13,351 nt of DNA from assembly GCA_009776675.1 (NCBI GenBank), contig WRNK01000016.1:1-13351 (forward strand). Direction: 5' to 3'. The notes under the pieces are model-generated. The model was not told the origin of the DNA, did no database searches, and saw only the letters and a list, made by a program, of their open reading frames with translations. Shown here in pieces: positions 1 through 6,805 of this stretch; position 1 is the first letter of the stretch; every line of letters begins with the position of its first letter. The stretch comes from Methanimicrococcus sp. (GTDB lineage: Archaea > Halobacteriota > Methanosarcinia > Methanosarcinales > Methanosarcinaceae). Both the position numbers and the translations under genes were made by a program.

Positions 1-827
1 TGAATCGGGGTGAGCGGCATACGAAGCGGACCGGCGGCAAGACCTGCCAAACCGGCAGCGGTCTTAATCGGAATGGGGTTTGTTTCAATAAACAAAGTTT
101 TCATGATCGGCACCAATTCCAGATGAATTGCCATTGCCTTTTTCATTTCCCCTTTTTCAAATAAAGAAACCATTTCAGAGATTTTAGCAGGTAAAATGTT
201 TGCTGCAACTGAAATAACACCGGTGCCGCCAATAGCCATCAGTGAAAGAGTCGCAATATCGTCACCGGAAAGCAAAATAAAATCGTCATCCTTGGTTTTG
301 GCGATGATTTCAGAAGCTTTGCCCATATCGCCGGTAGCCTCCTTGATGCCGATAATATTCGGGTGTTTGGCAAGCTGTGCAATCGTTGCAACGCTCATAT
401 CCACACTGGTTCTGGAAGGAACGTTATAAAGAATAATCGGAATATCGGTTGCATTGGCAATTTTTTCAAAGTGCGCAACCAGACCATTTTGCGTCGGCTT
501 GTTATAATAAGGCGTAATAACTAAAGCTGCATCAGCTCCTGCGTCAGCCGCATGTTTTGTAAACAAAACCGCTTCGTCCGTACTGTTAGAACCTGTACCG
601 GCAATCACCGGAACCTTAGAAGATTCAATAGCAATGTCGACCACTTTCATATGTTCATCGGAAGACAGTGTTGCTGATTCGCCCGTTGTTCCACAAGGCA
701 CAATCGCACTGACACCGCCTTTTATGGTAAATTCAATATTTCGTCTGAATCCGTCAACATCGATTTGATTATCCGCCGTAAACGGCGTAATTAATGCGGG
801 GATAGCACCCCTAAATTTTTGACTCAT
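1..827 (-). CDS. dapA: 4-hydroxy-tetrahydrodipicolinate synthase, C-terminus cut by window edge
   Basis: Cytoplasmic Schiff-base aldolase that condenses pyruvate with aspartate semialdehyde, the first committed step to diaminopimelate and lysine. About 275 residues are visible; the family is usually near 292, so only a short tail is missing. I translated it from ATG 827. Visible hallmarks are PALITPF near residue 10, the pyruvate-binding GTTGE at 46-50 (Thr47/Thr48), the catalytic Tyr134 in ILYNVPSR, Arg139, and the Schiff-base lysine Lys162 in IIGIKEATGDM. The start is supported by an AGGATG ribosome-binding site at 836-841, 8 nt upstream. A 21-bp tandem array lies 39-227 nt upstream. The preceding gene on this strand is an oxidoreductase of unrelated function separated by a terminator-like hairpin, so dapA probably has its own promoter. 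Identity is very secure. Confidence 0.96.
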   Translation of the reverse strand, partial: MSQKFRGAIPALITPFTADNQIDVDGFRRNIEFTIKGGVSAIVPCGTTGESATLSSDEHMKVVDIAIESSKVPVIAGTGSNSTDEAVLFTKHAADAGADAALVITPYYNKPTQNGLVAHFEKIANATDIPIILYNVPSRTSVDMSVATIAQLAKHPNIIGIKEATGDMGKASEIIAKTKDDDFILLSGDDIATLSLMAIGGTGVISVAANILPAKISEMVSLFEKGEMKKAMAIHLELVPIMKTLFIETNPIPIKTAAGLAGLAAGPLRMPLTPI

Positions 828-865
828 TGTGTAAACATCCTGCAGTTTGTTAAAATAATTTAATG

Positions 866-1054
866 GTTTTTGAAATGGTTAAAATCGTTTTTGGAATGGT
901 TAAAATCGTTTTTGAAATGATTAAAATCGTTTTTGAAATGGTTAAAATCGTTTTTGGAATGGTTAAAATCGTTTTTGGAATGGTTAAAATCGTTTTTGAA
1001 ATGGTTAAAATTGTTTTTGAAATGATTAAAATCGTTTTTGAAATGGTTAAAATG
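866..1054. repeat. Nine-unit 21-bp tandem array upstream of dapA
   Basis: Nine head-to-tail units of exactly 21 bp start at 866, 887, 908, 929, 950, 971, 992, 1013 and 1034. On the plus strand each unit begins GTTTTTGAAATGG and ends TTAAAATC. Differences between units are single transitions except in the final base of the last unit. There are no unique spacers, so it is not CRISPR. The period is about two helical turns, so any protein-binding site in the unit would recur on the same face of DNA. Four of six frames are open across the array (for example a repeated NHFKNDF heptapeptide on the dapA strand), so an open frame is weak evidence for translation here. It lies in the dapA promoter or leader. 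Confidence 0.95.
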
Positions 1055-1064
1055 GTTTATAACC
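1055..1064 (-). promoter_or_regulatory. Possible TATA box at the upstream edge of the dapA array
   Basis: The minus strand reads GGTTATAAACC just upstream of the 21-bp array and just downstream of a terminator-like hairpin. If this is the dapA promoter, transcription would begin near 1030 and the leader would be about 200 nt and contain nearly the whole array. An alternative AT-rich box at 853-862 would put the start almost on the ribosome-binding site. Assignment is tentative. Confidence 0.3.
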
Positions 1065-1094
1065 AAATAATAAAAAGGCTGCAAAAACACAGCC
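1065..1094 (-). terminator. Terminator-like hairpin downstream of the FAD oxidoreductase gene
   Basis: On the minus strand GGCTG and CAGCC (1090-1094 with 1077-1081) form a 5-bp stem with an 8-nt loop, followed at once by TTTTTATTATTT. It lies about 125 nt past the oxidoreductase stop codon and before the dapA array. The stem is short, but the T-rich tail suits archaeal termination. The 1095-1218 stretch between it and the stop codon is AT-rich with a weak inverted repeat (TTTATC/GATAAA at 1126-1141) and no other clear signal. Confidence 0.5.
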
Positions 1095-1218
1095 GGATAA
1101 TTGAAACAAGTATCGAAAGACAGACTTTATCCTGAGATAAAAACGATACATTTTAAAAATTAAAATTAGAAGTAGTTAAAATTATTGCTCATCACAAAAC
1201 AAAATGTAAAAAAGAAGG

Positions 1219-2793
1219 TTATTTTTTAATCAGCGGTAAATAAGCGCGATTAAAATCATATCCTTTGAAATCGTTTTGACGCCTCAGGCAGCCGTCTTCA
1301 TGAAGGGCTTTAAGCAGCTCAACCACAGAATAGGCGGCGCGTGTGATTCCCATGCTTCTGCGGTCGGTATCTGTTCCGGCCAAATATAAATTGGGAATCG
1401 GCGATCGAATATCTGCAAATTCGCCATCTATCGTAATCGCTGCTTTTTCGGGAATTGTAATCTGTTCATGACGCATCACAGCGTGCCTTTCAATTTTGGG
1501 GAGAAGGGTAAAAAGCTCATTGTAAGCTTCTTTGATATTTTTCTTCATATTATCACGGGATTGCGGAATAAAAGCAAATCCGACTGATTGGCAGTCTTTC
1601 GGAGCCAACGATGGATCATAATTGCTGATCGCTCCACCCCAATACGGCATACCCTCAAACTGAACTTCCGACCCGATATAATCAAATTCGGGACGTTTTT
1701 CATCCAGTCCGATCCATAAGCTTAAACTGACCGTATGATCAATCCCGTTTAATTGATTTGTATAAGACATCGGAAGTTCCATAAGCTGCGGCAACGAACT
1801 GGCAAATCCGGTATAAATAATTAAATCGCCCGTATATTCATTCTCAGCAGTTTCAACCCCAACCGCTTTGTTTTGTTCCATCAGAATTTTTAGAACCGGC
1901 GTATTTGTTTGAAGAGTCACCCGTGCAGGCATTGATTTTAAAGCGCAGTCCAAAATAGATTGAATCCCTCCAACCGGATAGCCCTGCGTAGAAAAACCTC
2001 CGTGTGTCATCATTTTTTTGGCGGCGCCAAGCAAAGAATCCTGCGGTTTTGGTTTTTTGGACTTCTCTTTCTTCTCCACCTCTTTTTTCTCTGATTTTTC
2101 CTCTTTTTGCTTGGACTTTTTAGCGTCTTTTTTGTCTTTCTTGCCGTCCCTTTTCTCTTTTTTCAATTTTTTGGCGGGAGCATCGCCGCGAACAATAGCA
2201 CTGAATTCTTCACCTGTTAAATTCGCCTCTGCAACAACACCGGCACCGGCAATCATACGCTGAACAGACGTTTCTTTCATGCCGCGCCCGGACATAAACA
2301 TTGAAAACGTATTCGCAAACGCCAGCGTCTCTTGACTAAGCCCTTCGGGAAGGCAGTCATAAACCGACCGTTTGGAATAATCGGTTCCGGTTCCCGCCTT
2401 GACCATCACAGACCCAACGACAGACGCCAATTTCATACGGTCTTTAAGAGGTAAATAATCAAACACCAAAAAGTCACGCGCATTTGTCGGACAGCAAACC
2501 AACTGAGCGTCCTGTGTCCTAATAAAATAATTGCCGTATGGCTTAAATCGCGGCGCTGCGTCAAAATACTGATCCATCAATTTCGGAAGCGGTCCACCCA
2601 AAAGAGATGTGATGGCATGCGGACCCGTATCTACCGTAAACCCGTCCACTTTGTAGCTGCGGCAATTTCCGCCGACAATATTGTCTTTTTCAAGAACAAG
2701 AACACTATTTCCATGTTTTGAAAGCGCCAATGCTGACAAAATACCGCTGATGCCGCCTCCGACAACGATAACATCATAATGATTATTATCCAT
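1219..2793 (-). CDS. FAD-dependent oxidoreductase (phytoene desaturase / amine oxidase type) with Lys-rich insert
   Basis: A 524-residue flavoprotein. The N-terminus has the dinucleotide-binding Rossmann motif VVGGGISG (10-17) with the ribose-binding acid at Glu35 in VLVLEKD and GGN at 42-44. The C-terminus has LYLAGTDTDRRSMGITRAA (about 467-487), which matches the FAD-closing motif of the CrtI/protoporphyrinogen oxidase/amine oxidase superfamily. Members oxidise or isomerise polyenes and related hydrophobic substrates; the substrate here cannot be read from sequence. Residues about 209-253 form a lysine/glutamate-rich low-complexity segment absent from typical family members, lying just before the GGFSTQGYPVGG region. 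No transmembrane helix is evident. It lies downstream of purC on the same strand, separated by a T-rich terminator-like stretch, so a functional link to purC is not implied. The start is chosen because the Rossmann motif follows directly. Confidence 0.85.
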   Translation of the reverse strand: MDNNHYDVIVVGGGISGILSALALSKHGNSVLVLEKDNIVGGNCRSYKVDGFTVDTGPHAITSLLGGPLPKLMDQYFDAAPRFKPYGNYFIRTQDAQLVCCPTNARDFLVFDYLPLKDRMKLASVVGSVMVKAGTGTDYSKRSVYDCLPEGLSQETLAFANTFSMFMSGRGMKETSVQRMIAGAGVVAEANLTGEEFSAIVRGDAPAKKLKKEKRDGKKDKKDAKKSKQKEEKSEKKEVEKKEKSKKPKPQDSLLGAAKKMMTHGGFSTQGYPVGGIQSILDCALKSMPARVTLQTNTPVLKILMEQNKAVGVETAENEYTGDLIIYTGFASSLPQLMELPMSYTNQLNGIDHTVSLSLWIGLDEKRPEFDYIGSEVQFEGMPYWGGAISNYDPSLAPKDCQSVGFAFIPQSRDNMKKNIKEAYNELFTLLPKIERHAVMRHEQITIPEKAAITIDGEFADIRSPIPNLYLAGTDTDRRSMGITRAAYSVVELLKALHEDGCLRRQNDFKGYDFNRAYLPLIKK

Positions 2794-2834
2794 AATTATT
2801 CACGCTATATTTGGCATTATTCAATGAAAGCATA

Positions 2835-2893
2835 AAAAAGTAACATAAGAAAAAGAAAAGGAAAAAATATGAAAATTGTGCCCAATTTTTTTA
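2835..2893 (-). terminator. Hairpin plus T-rich tract after purC
   Basis: Immediately past the purC stop codon the minus strand carries AAAATT GGGCAC AATTTT (2872-2889), then a run dominated by T (2835-2867, including ATTTTTTCC and CTTTTTCTT). Archaeal RNA polymerase stops at such T-rich tracts. It separates purC from the downstream oxidoreductase gene. Confidence 0.5.
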
Positions 2894-3634
2894 TTAAAAG
2901 ATCTCAGGCACAAGCTTTCTGGCAACGGTTTCATATGCTTTGGAAAGATCGCCTTTTTCGAATCTGAAAATATCTTTATCAAATGATTCTTTGGTAACTT
3001 TATCCCATATGCGGCAGGTATCACATGAAATTTCATCCGCAAGAATAATTTCATTGCCGCAGCGTCCGAACTCAAGCTTAAAGTCGGGAAGAAGGTAGCC
3101 GTTTTTATCAAGATAATCCTTTAGGAGCGCATTGATTTTAAGAGCCGTTTCTTTAATGTATGCCATTTCTTCATAAGTGGCAACCCCTAAAGTAAAAGCA
3201 ATGTCTTCATTAATCATCGGGTCATGGTATTCATCGCTCTTGTAGTCAAAAGCCACAATCGGCTTGTCAAAAACTTTTCCGGCAGGCATCGGGTACCTTT
3301 TTGTAATAGAGCCGGCAGCAATGTTTCTGACAATGACTTCCAGCTTAATGATTTCGACAATATCGACAATCATGTCCGTCTCAGAATACATTCCTTTATA
3401 ATGGGTTTTGATACCGTTTTCCTCAAGCATTTCAAAAATCTTTCTTGAAATTTGGGCATTATAATATCCTTTCTTTGACGCTTCGCTTTTTTTGCCGCCG
3501 TCAAAAGCCGTTAAACTGTCCCTGAATTCGGAAATATATTTTGTCGGATCGTTGGTCATATAGATGGTTTTTGCTTTGCCGGAATAAATCGGTTCAAGTT
3601 TCTGTATTTGAGACACGGAAATCACTTTTTCCAT
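2894..3634 (-). CDS. purC: Phosphoribosylaminoimidazole-succinocarboxamide (SAICAR) synthase
   Basis: Cytoplasmic ligase of de novo purine synthesis; joins CAIR and aspartate using ATP to give SAICAR. All hallmarks are present in 246 residues: the nucleotide-binding YSGKAKTIY (17-25), family signature [12 protein letters not shown] (98-109), LPDFKLEFG (182-190), and [12 protein letters not shown] (200-211). It ends in the typical LVPEIF. The first 10-12 residues look longer than usual for the family. ATG 3634 has no clear ribosome-binding site, whereas an in-frame GTG at 3616 (codon 7) is preceded by AGTGATTTCC, part of the 16S-complementary sequence. The upstream Sel1 gene has its ATG at the equivalent position of a duplicated leader, so a 240-residue product from 3616 is possible. 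A TATA box at 3677-3684 suggests its own promoter. Confidence 0.97.
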   Translation of the reverse strand: MEKVISVSQIQKLEPIYSGKAKTIYMTNDPTKYISEFRDSLTAFDGGKKSEASKKGYYNAQISRKIFEMLEENGIKTHYKGMYSETDMIVDIVEIIKLEVIVRNIAAGSITKRYPMPAGKVFDKPIVAFDYKSDEYHDPMINEDIAFTLGVATYEEMAYIKETALKINALLKDYLDKNGYLLPDFKLEFGRCGNEIILADEISCDTCRIWDKVTKESFDKDIFRFEKGDLSKAYETVARKLVPEIF

Positions 3635-3663
3635 AAATGTATGACTGAAATAAAAACATTGTT
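3591..3663 (-). repeat. Leader/5'-coding block shared with the Sel1 gene (copy at purC)
   Basis: Plus-strand 3591-3656 aligns without gaps to 6624-6689 with 48 of 66 identities, mostly transitions, and the match continues with one gap to about 3667. The block covers the purC leader and first codons. In the same frame it encodes [12 protein letters not shown] here and KVIPMSLFQKLK at the Sel1 gene. The purC ATG corresponds to ATA in the other copy. Confidence 0.85.
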
Positions 3664-3676
3664 AAAGCAACAGAAG

Positions 3677-3684
3677 TATTTAAA
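3677..3684 (-). promoter_or_regulatory. Candidate TATA box of purC
   Basis: The minus strand reads CCTTTAAATAC between the Sel1 stop and purC. A start about 25 nt downstream falls near 3655, giving a leader of 20 nt to ATG 3634 or 38 nt to GTG 3616. The predicted leader coincides with the block duplicated upstream of the Sel1 gene. Confidence 0.5.
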
Positions 3685-3697
3685 GGGTTCTTTGCCG

Positions 3698-6649
3698 TCA
3701 CTTTTTAGAAACCAGCATCCCTTCCCGATACATTCGCTCCAAATTTGTCTGTGCATCAGAATTTCCATTTTCAAGTGCCGCGGTGAACCATTCAAAAGCC
3801 TTATTGTAATCCACAGGCACGCCAAACCCATGCACATACAATAAACCCAAACTGTTTTGTGCTTTGTCATGCCCCTGCTCTGCTGCCCTTTGGTACCATT
3901 CTGCCGCCCGCTCATAATCTATGGAAACACCAAGCCCGTTTGCATACGAAAAACCCAAATTGTTCTGTGCTTCGGCGTACCCCTGTTCTGCTGACTTTTG
4001 GAACCAATAAATCGCTTTGAGATCGTCTTGGGGAGCGCCAACCCCTTTGCTGTACGAAAACCCGACATTATTCTGTGCTTCGGCATACCCCTGCTCTGCC
4101 GCCTTCATCGACCATTCAAAAGATTTGCCGTCATCTTTGAGGATGCCCTGCCCGTTGTAATACATATAGCCTAACCGATTTTGAGAATCAACGTGTCCTT
4201 GCTCCGCTGCCTTCAAAAACCATTCTGCAGCCTTCCCCTCATCCTTTGAAACACCGCGCCCGTCCAAGTACATTTTTCCCAAATTGTTCTGCATATCGGC
4301 AATTCCCTGCTGAGCCGCCTTTTGGAACCAATGAAAAGCTTTGCTGTGATCTTGTGGCACACCAAGCCCCGCATCATACAGAAATCCTAAATTGTTTTGA
4401 GCATATGCATGTCCCTGCTCCGCTGCCTTTTGATACCATTCCATGGCTTTGTCATAATCCTCAGAGACGCCTTGCCCGAAATGATACATAAAGCCCAGCT
4501 TAAATTGTGCTTCGACGTCCCCCTGCTCCGCTGATTTTTGATACCATTCAAAAGCCTTACCGAAATCTTGGAAAACACCACGTCCGAGATCATACATAGA
4601 GCCTAAATTAAACTGTGCAAGAGCATACCCCTGCTGTGCCGCTTTTTGATACCATTTCACAGCTTCTCCATCATCTTTTGAGACACCACGTCCTCTTCCA
4701 TACATTGAACCTAAATTGTTCTGAGCATCGGCGTGTCCTTGCTGAGCTGCTTTTTGGTACCATTCCACTGCCTTGCCGTCATCTTGGGGGACGCCGCGAC
4801 CGTTTGCATACATCTTTCCCAAATTATTCTGCGCAGGAACATATCCCTGATTCGCCGACATCAAAAATAATTCCACAGATTTTTGAGAGTCTTTGGAAAC
4901 ACCACGCCCGTTGTCATACATAGTGCCTAAATTATTCTGTGCATATGCATCCCCTTGTTCCGCTGCTTTTTGATACCACTCAGCTGCTTTGCCGTAATCG
5001 GCAGGGACACCCAGTCCGTTTTCATACATAAAACCCAACTTAAACTGTGCTTTGGGCATTTCCTGTTCCGCTGCCTTTTGGTACCATTCCAAAGCTTTGG
5101 CATAATCTTGAGAAACGCCCACACCATCCTGATATATTACACCCAGATTGTATTGTGCACTGATGTATCCGCGTTGTGCTGCCTTCAAAAACCATTCCAG
5201 TGCCTTGCCGCCATCTTTGGGGACACCTTCTCCCTCTCCATACATCAAACCGATATGAAATTGTGATTCAACATACCCATGCTCTGTCGCCTTCAAAAAC
5301 CATTCTGCTGCTTTGCTGTCATCTCTGTCAACACCGAGTCCCTCGTGATAGATCAGTCCCAAATTGTGCTGTGCAAAATAATCTCCCTGCTCCGCCGCTT
5401 TTTGGAGCCAGTAAACCGCGTTATCGCCATCTTTGGAGACGCCGTTTCGCCCGTTCTTATACATCAAGCCTAACTCAAACTGAGCGTGAATATGCCCCGA
5501 TTCTGCCGCCTTTAAAAGCCATTCAAATGCCTTGCCGTCATCTTGGGAAACGCCAAAGCCCTCCCTGTACCTGTAGCTTAAATCGACTTGTGCATTGGAA
5601 TATCCTTGTTCCGCCAATTTTTGGAGCCATTCTGTTGATTTATCAGGATCGGCAGGACCGCCAAGTTCCTCAGAGTACAAGCGGTTTAGATTATTTTGTG
5701 CTTCGACATGCCCCTGCTTCGCTGCCTTTTGGAACCAGTCAAAGGCTTTTTCGTAATCGAAGGGGATGTGAAGTTCGCCTAAAACATTTTGAGAATCGGC
5801 GTCTCCTTGTTCCGCTGCTTTTTGGAGCCACTCCATCGCTTTGATGCGATTTTTGGATACGCCAAGTCCCTGCATATACATCAAACCCAAACCATACTGT
5901 GCACTGATATTTCCTTGTTCTGCCGATTTTTGGAACCATTTCTTTGCTTTTTTGTAATTGGCGGGCACGCCAAGCCCCTGCGTATACAAATAGCCTAAAT
6001 TGTATTGTGCACGGTCATGTCCTTGTTCCGCTGCTTTTTGGAACCAGCCGGCTGCCGTGCTGTAATCAAGGGGTACACTCTGCCCGCCCTGATATATCAC
6101 ACCGAGCAGATTTTGAGAATCAGCATATCCTTGTTCCGCTGCTTTTTGGAGCCAGTAAGTCGCTTTGCCGTAATCTCTAAAGACACCTTGACCCTGCATA
6201 TACATCACGCCCAAATTGCTTTGTGCACCGGCATCTCCTTGCTCTGCTGCTTTTTGAAACCAATAAACCGCTCTGACGTAATCAATGGGAACGCCAAGCC
6301 CTTCGGAATACATATAGCCTAAATTGTATTGCGACATCACCTGTCCCTGTTCTGCGGACATTTGGAACAATTCCAATGCTTTGCTGTAATTGACGGGGAC
6401 ATAATGCCCATGCAAATACATCATGCCTAAATTGTGATTTGCAAGGATGTGCCCTTGCTCTGCTGCTTTTTGGAACCATTCAAAGGCTTTGTCGTAGTCA
6501 ACGGGGACGCCAAGCCCCTTCCGGTATATGTTGCCTAAACTGTATTGAGCATCTGCATCTCCCTGTTCTGCTTTTTGCACCATATCTTTCAGATCGGGTT
6601 CTTTGCCGCTTTTGAAATATTTTGATTTGAGTTTTTGAAATAAAGACAT
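3698..6649 (-). CDS. Giant Sel1-like repeat protein (26 full repeats)
   Basis: A 983-residue protein built almost wholly of 36-residue Sel1 (TPR-like) repeats of the form AQxNLGxMYxxGxGVxxDxxKAxEWxxKAAEQG. I count 26 full repeats, a half repeat at the N-terminus and a partial one at the C-terminus. Repeat 8 (ADSQNVLGELHIPFDYEKAF) lacks five residues and repeat 11 (NGRNGVS) has one extra. Sel1 solenoids act as protein-protein scaffolds; no catalytic domain is attached. There is no signal peptide or membrane helix, so a cytoplasmic location is expected. ATG 6649 is chosen because AGTGATTCC precedes it and it matches an equivalent site in the purC leader; GTG 6658 would add three residues (MIP). 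It is divergent from the AAA ATPase gene. Partner and function are unknown. Confidence 0.93.
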   Translation of the reverse strand: MSLFQKLKSKYFKSGKEPDLKDMVQKAEQGDADAQYSLGNIYRKGLGVPVDYDKAFEWFQKAAEQGHILANHNLGMMYLHGHYVPVNYSKALELFQMSAEQGQVMSQYNLGYMYSEGLGVPIDYVRAVYWFQKAAEQGDAGAQSNLGVMYMQGQGVFRDYGKATYWLQKAAEQGYADSQNLLGVIYQGGQSVPLDYSTAAGWFQKAAEQGHDRAQYNLGYLYTQGLGVPANYKKAKKWFQKSAEQGNISAQYGLGLMYMQGLGVSKNRIKAMEWLQKAAEQGDADSQNVLGELHIPFDYEKAFDWFQKAAKQGHVEAQNNLNRLYSEELGGPADPDKSTEWLQKLAEQGYSNAQVDLSYRYREGFGVSQDDGKAFEWLLKAAESGHIHAQFELGLMYKNGRNGVSKDGDNAVYWLQKAAEQGDYFAQHNLGLIYHEGLGVDRDDSKAAEWFLKATEHGYVESQFHIGLMYGEGEGVPKDGGKALEWFLKAAQRGYISAQYNLGVIYQDGVGVSQDYAKALEWYQKAAEQEMPKAQFKLGFMYENGLGVPADYGKAAEWYQKAAEQGDAYAQNNLGTMYDNGRGVSKDSQKSVELFLMSANQGYVPAQNNLGKMYANGRGVPQDDGKAVEWYQKAAQQGHADAQNNLGSMYGRGRGVSKDDGEAVKWYQKAAQQGYALAQFNLGSMYDLGRGVFQDFGKAFEWYQKSAEQGDVEAQFKLGFMYHFGQGVSEDYDKAMEWYQKAAEQGHAYAQNNLGFLYDAGLGVPQDHSKAFHWFQKAAQQGIADMQNNLGKMYLDGRGVSKDEGKAAEWFLKAAEQGHVDSQNRLGYMYYNGQGILKDDGKSFEWSMKAAEQGYAEAQNNVGFSYSKGVGAPQDDLKAIYWFQKSAEQGYAEAQNNLGFSYANGLGVSIDYERAAEWYQRAAEQGHDKAQNSLGLLYVHGFGVPVDYNKAFEWFTAALENGNSDAQTNLERMYREGMLVSKK

Positions 6650-6697
6650 AGGAATCACTTTTCTTATGAATGTGTGATTGGAATAAAAAGTATTGTC
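6624..6697 (-). repeat. Leader/5'-coding block shared with purC (copy at Sel1 gene)
   Basis: Second copy of the block described at 3591-3663. It covers the Sel1 gene leader and about the first eight codons. The position of the purC ATG reads ATA here, and translation appears to start 18 nt further on at ATG 6649, opposite a GTG in purC. Confidence 0.85.
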
Positions 6698-6805
6698 AAA
6701 TGGAAAATTTTATTATGAAAGAGAGAGTTATAAATTATTTCAAAATTAGCTAAAATATTCAAAAATAAATAATTTTTTAAAAAGAAAAATTTAGGAAAAA
6801 CAAAT
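6698..6805. promoter_or_regulatory. Divergent promoter region between Sel1 gene and AAA ATPase gene
   Basis: A strongly AT-rich spacer. On the minus strand ATAATAAAATTTT (about 6703-6715) sits at the position equivalent to the purC TATA box and would start transcription near 6688. On the plus strand TTATAAATTA (6728-6737) is the best box for the ATPase gene and would leave a leader of roughly 45-50 nt; other A/T boxes nearby (6762-6775) cannot be excluded. Confidence 0.4.

Noticed and set aside
866..1054. CRISPR array
   Set aside because: Units are contiguous with no spacers, and there are no cas genes in the window.
860..1135. Open frames on both strands across the 21-bp array as genes
   Set aside because: Four of six frames stay open because the unit is 21 bp and contains few stops. 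There is no ribosome-binding site or typical start, and one frame begins inside a terminator-like hairpin.
2894..3111. Second minus-strand open frame overlapping the 3' end of purC
   Set aside because: It lies out of frame within purC and the T-rich terminator region, with no start signal.
4246..6479. Many plus- and minus-strand open frames inside the Sel1 gene
   Set aside because: They repeat with the 108-bp period of the Sel1 units and are shadows of the strong main frame.
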